A stretch of DNA of 17,013 nt from CAYSNP01 sp964432485 (GTDB lineage: Bacteria; Bacillota; Clostridia; Christensenellales; DTU072), in the NCBI GenBank assembly GCA_964432485.1, contig CAYSNP010000037.1:1-17013 (forward strand). Reading direction: 5' to 3'. Positions within the stretch are counted from its first letter, which is position 1, and every line of letters begins with the position of its first letter. Below the pieces are notes generated by a model, which was not told where the DNA came from, did no database searches, and saw nothing but the letters and a program-made list of their open reading frames with translations. Shown here piece by piece: positions 14,611 through 17,013 of the stretch. The position numbers and the translations under genes are program-made.

Positions 14611-15935
14611 AAATTTGTTTTTTAGGTGCGGGCAGCACAGTTTTTGCAAAGAATATCTTGGGAGATTGTATCAAGACTCCGGAGTTAGGCAATTTCGATA
14701 TAGCTTTGCACGATATTAATGAAACTAGGCTGGAGGAATCTTACAAAGTTATTACAGCAGTAAATAATAAATATGGCAAGCCTGCAAAGATTGAAAAGTA
14801 TCTAAACAGACAAGAAGCGCTTGTTAACAGTGATTTTATAGTTAATGCAATTCAAGTTGGGGGCTATGAGCCTTGCACGGTAACTGATTTTGAAATACCT
14901 AAAAAGTACGGGCTAAGGCAAACTATTGCCGATACCATTGGAGTTGGCGGAGTTTTTAGAGCATTGCGCACTATTGCTGTGCTAGAGGATTTTGCCGCCG
15001 ATATTGAAAAGTTATGCCCGGATGCCCTATTCTTAAACTATACCAATCCAATGGCTATGCTTACAGGATACCTATTAAAATATACTAAGGTCAAAGCTGT
15101 GGGTCTATGCCATAGCGTGCAGTCATGTGTGCCCGGATTGCTGTTTTCCTTAGGGCTTTCAAAATACAAAAAAGGTTGCACTTACCATATTGGGGGCATT
15201 AATCACCAAGCATGGCTGCTTGATATTATAGATAAGGATGGGCAAGATTTATATCCCGAAATTAAAAGGCGTTCATTGGCTAAAGGTAAGAATTTATATC
15301 TTTATAAGATTTTTCCTGATTTGGTGCGTCATGATATGATGCATAACTTTGGATGTTATATTACAGAGTCTTCCGAACATGCCAGCGAGTATCTCCCCTA
15401 CTATATTAAGAATAGGCTACCCGAGCTGATAAAGGAGTTTAAGATACCCCTGGACGAGTATCCTCGCCGCTGTCGCTTGCAAATTAAAGTATGGAAAGCA
15501 CGCAGACTTGCCTTAACCTTTAAGAAAAAGTTGCGTCATTTTAAGACAAAGGAGTTTGGCTCTTATATTATTAAAGGAGCGCATACCAATAAGCCTTTTA
15601 CTTTTGCGGGCAGCGTACTAAACTCCGCCAAACTAATCCCCAACCTGCCGCCTTATGCTACGGTAGAAATACCTTTAACCGTAGATAAAAACGGGTTTGA
15701 CGCTCAGCCCTTTGCACGCTTGCCTGAGGAGCTGGCCGCTCTTAACCGTACTAATATTAATACTCAAGCAATGACAGTGCTTGCGGCAAAAGAAAGGCGA
15801 ATGAACTATGTATATATGGCTGTGGCACTAGACCCTCATACCTCTTCGGAAATGAGTATAGATAATATAATTGCTATGTGTGACGAGCTGTATGCCCAGC
15901 ATCGTAAAGACGGTTTTATGCCTGAGTATAACTAG
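14607..15935 (+). CDS. melA: GH4 family glycosidase, MelA-like alpha-galactosidase
   Basis: A 442-residue cytoplasmic NAD- and divalent-metal-dependent glycosidase, using the GH4 oxidation/elimination mechanism. Visible motifs are FLGAGST (5-11, dinucleotide binding), Asp36 in ALHDIN, QVGGYEPCTVTDFEIPKKYGL (about 83-103), NYTNPMAM (144-151), CHSV (168-171, with Cys168 a metal ligand) and GGINH (196-200, with His200 a metal ligand), then TESSEH, PLDEYPRRC, LAALNRTNINTQ and LDPHTSSEMS. From what I recall of GH4 subfamilies, CHSV marks alpha-galactosidases, while alpha-galacturonidases (LplD) carry CHEV. Overall it resembles both MelA and LplD, so the substrate is moderately sure. A basic insertion lies around 290-325. 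The ATG overlaps the upstream stop as ATGA with GGAGG upstream, giving tight coupling with the degenerate paralogue. No sugar transporter gene lies nearby. Confidence 0.9.
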   Translation: MKICFLGAGSTVFAKNILGDCIKTPELGNFDIALHDINETRLEESYKVITAVNNKYGKPAKIEKYLNRQEALVNSDFIVNAIQVGGYEPCTVTDFEIPKKYGLRQTIADTIGVGGVFRALRTIAVLEDFAADIEKLCPDALFLNYTNPMAMLTGYLLKYTKVKAVGLCHSVQSCVPGLLFSLGLSKYKKGCTYHIGGINHQAWLLDIIDKDGQDLYPEIKRRSLAKGKNLYLYKIFPDLVRHDMMHNFGCYITESSEHASEYLPYYIKNRLPELIKEFKIPLDEYPRRCRLQIKVWKARRLALTFKKKLRHFKTKEFGSYIIKGAHTNKPFTFAGSVLNSAKLIPNLPPYATVEIPLTVDKNGFDAQPFARLPEELAALNRTNINTQAMTVLAAKERRMNYVYMAVALDPHTSSEMSIDNIIAMCDELYAQHRKDGFMPEYN

Positions 15936-15936
15936 C

Positions 15937-16824
15937 TTAAAACTCTATTTTGTCTAAAAAGCTATTAACAGCATTTGTAAACGCTTGTGGGTAAGTATTA
16001 AGAGAAAGCCCGTGCTGTGCATCGTCAAAAGATATTAGCGTACCATCTTTAAGGTTATCCAAAATCAATTTATGATTAGAATAAGGCACTAGACTGTCTG
16101 CTTTGCTATGTAGGATAAGCACAGGGCAAGCAATTTTCTTTGCATCTTCTGCAGGAGTAATGCCAGCAAGCGAAATACCGCAAATTAATCTGTAAAGCAG
16201 CTTAGCCATAGGATAAAATATTATTAGCGGGGGAGCAAGAGCCGCAATTGTATTCTTCATTATGCCATCTATATTGGCATATCCGCAGTATTCAATACAA
16301 AAAGCTAAATCAGTCCTTATAGCGGCAAGCATTATTGCTGTAGCCGCTCCCATTGATTCGCCCATAATGCCGATACTGGCCTCTTTATCCAAAGATTTTA
16401 TGTAATTCAGAAACTTTACCGCATCCAGTTTTTCTTTATGCCCATAAGTAATACACTTGCCGCCCGAACGAGCCGAATATCTATGGTCAGGAATAAGCAC
16501 ATTGTAGCCTCTGTCGTAAAATAGCTTCATAAAACGCACCATGCCCGAACTTGCGGCATTGTGACCGTGAAGCAGCAGCACATACTTATTGCTTTGCGCC
16601 TTGTAAAATCTGCCATACAGTTTATAGCCAAAATCACTTGTAAGCCATAGCTCCTCAAAAGGAATCTTATAAAGAGCAGGGTCTACTTGCTTAATACCCA
16701 ACTCTTCTTCTGCCAATTGTGCAGGAGTGCGGCGGAAAGGTCTAAGAATATAAATAGCCATAGCCAAAGAAAGTAAAAGATATAAACCAAGCAAAGAAAA
16801 CAAAACATATAAGAAAATATCCAT
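15937..16824 (-). CDS. Membrane-anchored alpha/beta hydrolase
   Basis: A 295-residue protein with one N-terminal membrane helix (about 4-28), followed by an alpha/beta-hydrolase domain of the serine aminopeptidase/BEM46 type. The catalytic set is visible: oxyanion HGHNA (86-90), nucleophile Ser157 in GESMG, Asp243 in HSKAD and His271 in AQHG. The positive RRPF-type residues after the helix suggest that the catalytic domain is cytoplasmic, although an outside orientation cannot be excluded. The substrate is unknown; relatives are esterases, lipases or peptidases. ATG start with AGGTG about seven bases upstream, behind an extended -10 promoter. Its stop codon is one base from the convergent GH4 stop codon, with no terminator visible. 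Confidence 0.9.
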   Translation of the reverse strand: MDIFLYVLFSLLGLYLLLSLAMAIYILRPFRRTPAQLAEEELGIKQVDPALYKIPFEELWLTSDFGYKLYGRFYKAQSNKYVLLLHGHNAASSGMVRFMKLFYDRGYNVLIPDHRYSARSGGKCITYGHKEKLDAVKFLNYIKSLDKEASIGIMGESMGAATAIMLAAIRTDLAFCIEYCGYANIDGIMKNTIAALAPPLIIFYPMAKLLYRLICGISLAGITPAEDAKKIACPVLILHSKADSLVPYSNHKLILDNLKDGTLISFDDAQHGLSLNTYPQAFTNAVNSFLDKIEF

Positions 16825-16852
16825 AAAACACCTATTTAATATATTATATTAA

Positions 16853-16861
16853 ATTATATCA
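16853..16861 (-). promoter_or_regulatory. Extended -10 promoter of the hydrolase gene
   Basis: On the minus strand TGA-TATAAT (16861-16853) is a perfect extended -10. The -35 candidate TTTAAC (17-bp spacer) is poor. It lies about 29 nt before the ATG at 16824. Confidence 0.5.
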
Positions 16862-16898
16862 TATAATAGCTAAAAGTTAAACAATGACTTTGTAGCCC

Positions 16899-17013
16899 GT
16901 CTTTGCGAGAGGCGAAGCGTTAAGCTGAGTTGCCTGTGGCAAGTCAGTAGTGGGAGCCCACGAGCAATTGCGGGAGCAATGCGAGGGTATAAATAAGTGC
17001 CGAAGCAATCCAG
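16899..17013. repeat. Palindromic interspersed repeat cluster at the window end
   Basis: This stretch begins GTCTTTGCGAGAGGCGAAGCG (16899-16919) and ends at the window edge with a second unit, GCAATGCGAG (16976-16985), a 16-base variable insert, then GAAGCAATCCAG (17002-17013). Between them are small hairpins such as TTGCC-TGT-GGCAA. It belongs to the same family as the cluster at 2444-2718; both also share an internal GTTAAGCTG segment (16919-16927 and 2544-2552). The cluster probably continues beyond the window. Confidence 0.75.

Noticed and set aside
1..17013. tRNA, rRNA, CRISPR array, insertion sequence or prophage genes
   Set aside because: I looked for cloverleaf-like segments, regular direct repeats with spacers, and transposase/integrase motifs and saw none.

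Overview
This window looks like a piece of the chromosome of a low-GC Gram-positive bacterium, most likely an (uncultured) member of the Clostridia/Firmicutes. The signs are A+T-rich intergenic DNA, AGGAGG-type ribosome binding sites, TTG and GTG starts beside ATG, near-consensus TTGACA/TATAAT-type promoters with 17-bp spacers, two secreted lipoproteins including a BspA-type leucine-rich-repeat protein, formate-tetrahydrofolate ligase, and DUF1858/DUF438 proteins. This is inference from gene content and signals; no marker such as rRNA is present.

Layout. 1-2445: a large LRR (BspA-type) lipoprotein whose true start may lie just outside the window. 2446-2740: a gene-free stretch with several copies, in both orientations, of a palindromic interspersed repeat ending in GAAGCAATCCAG, plus an intrinsic terminator. 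2808-3611: a small lipoprotein of unknown function, facing a 74-residue orphan gene (minus strand) and a CPA2-type cation/proton antiporter (minus). 5420-5980: a CDP-alcohol phosphatidyltransferase, convergent with fhs (minus, 6015-7652) across a shared hairpin terminator. 7822-9269: a DUF1858 + DUF438/hemerythrin/PAS pair. 9336-11037: the mgtE magnesium transporter behind a leader of about 215 nt that contains an unannotated 25-codon ORF and two mutually exclusive pairings.

11095-15935 is the most interesting part. It is a tight five-gene operon: a duplicated-repeat DUF1538 membrane protein, two divergent PII-family signalling proteins, a degenerate glycoside hydrolase family 4 (GH4) protein that has lost its NAD and metal/catalytic motifs, and, overlapping it by ATGA, an intact MelA-like GH4 enzyme. 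The PII genes next to a DUF1538 membrane protein suggest PII-gated transport. The dead/live GH4 pair suggests a pseudoenzyme partner.

15937-16824 is a membrane-anchored alpha/beta hydrolase on the minus strand, ending 1 nt from the GH4 stop codon. The window closes with another copy of the same palindromic repeat family found after the LRR gene.
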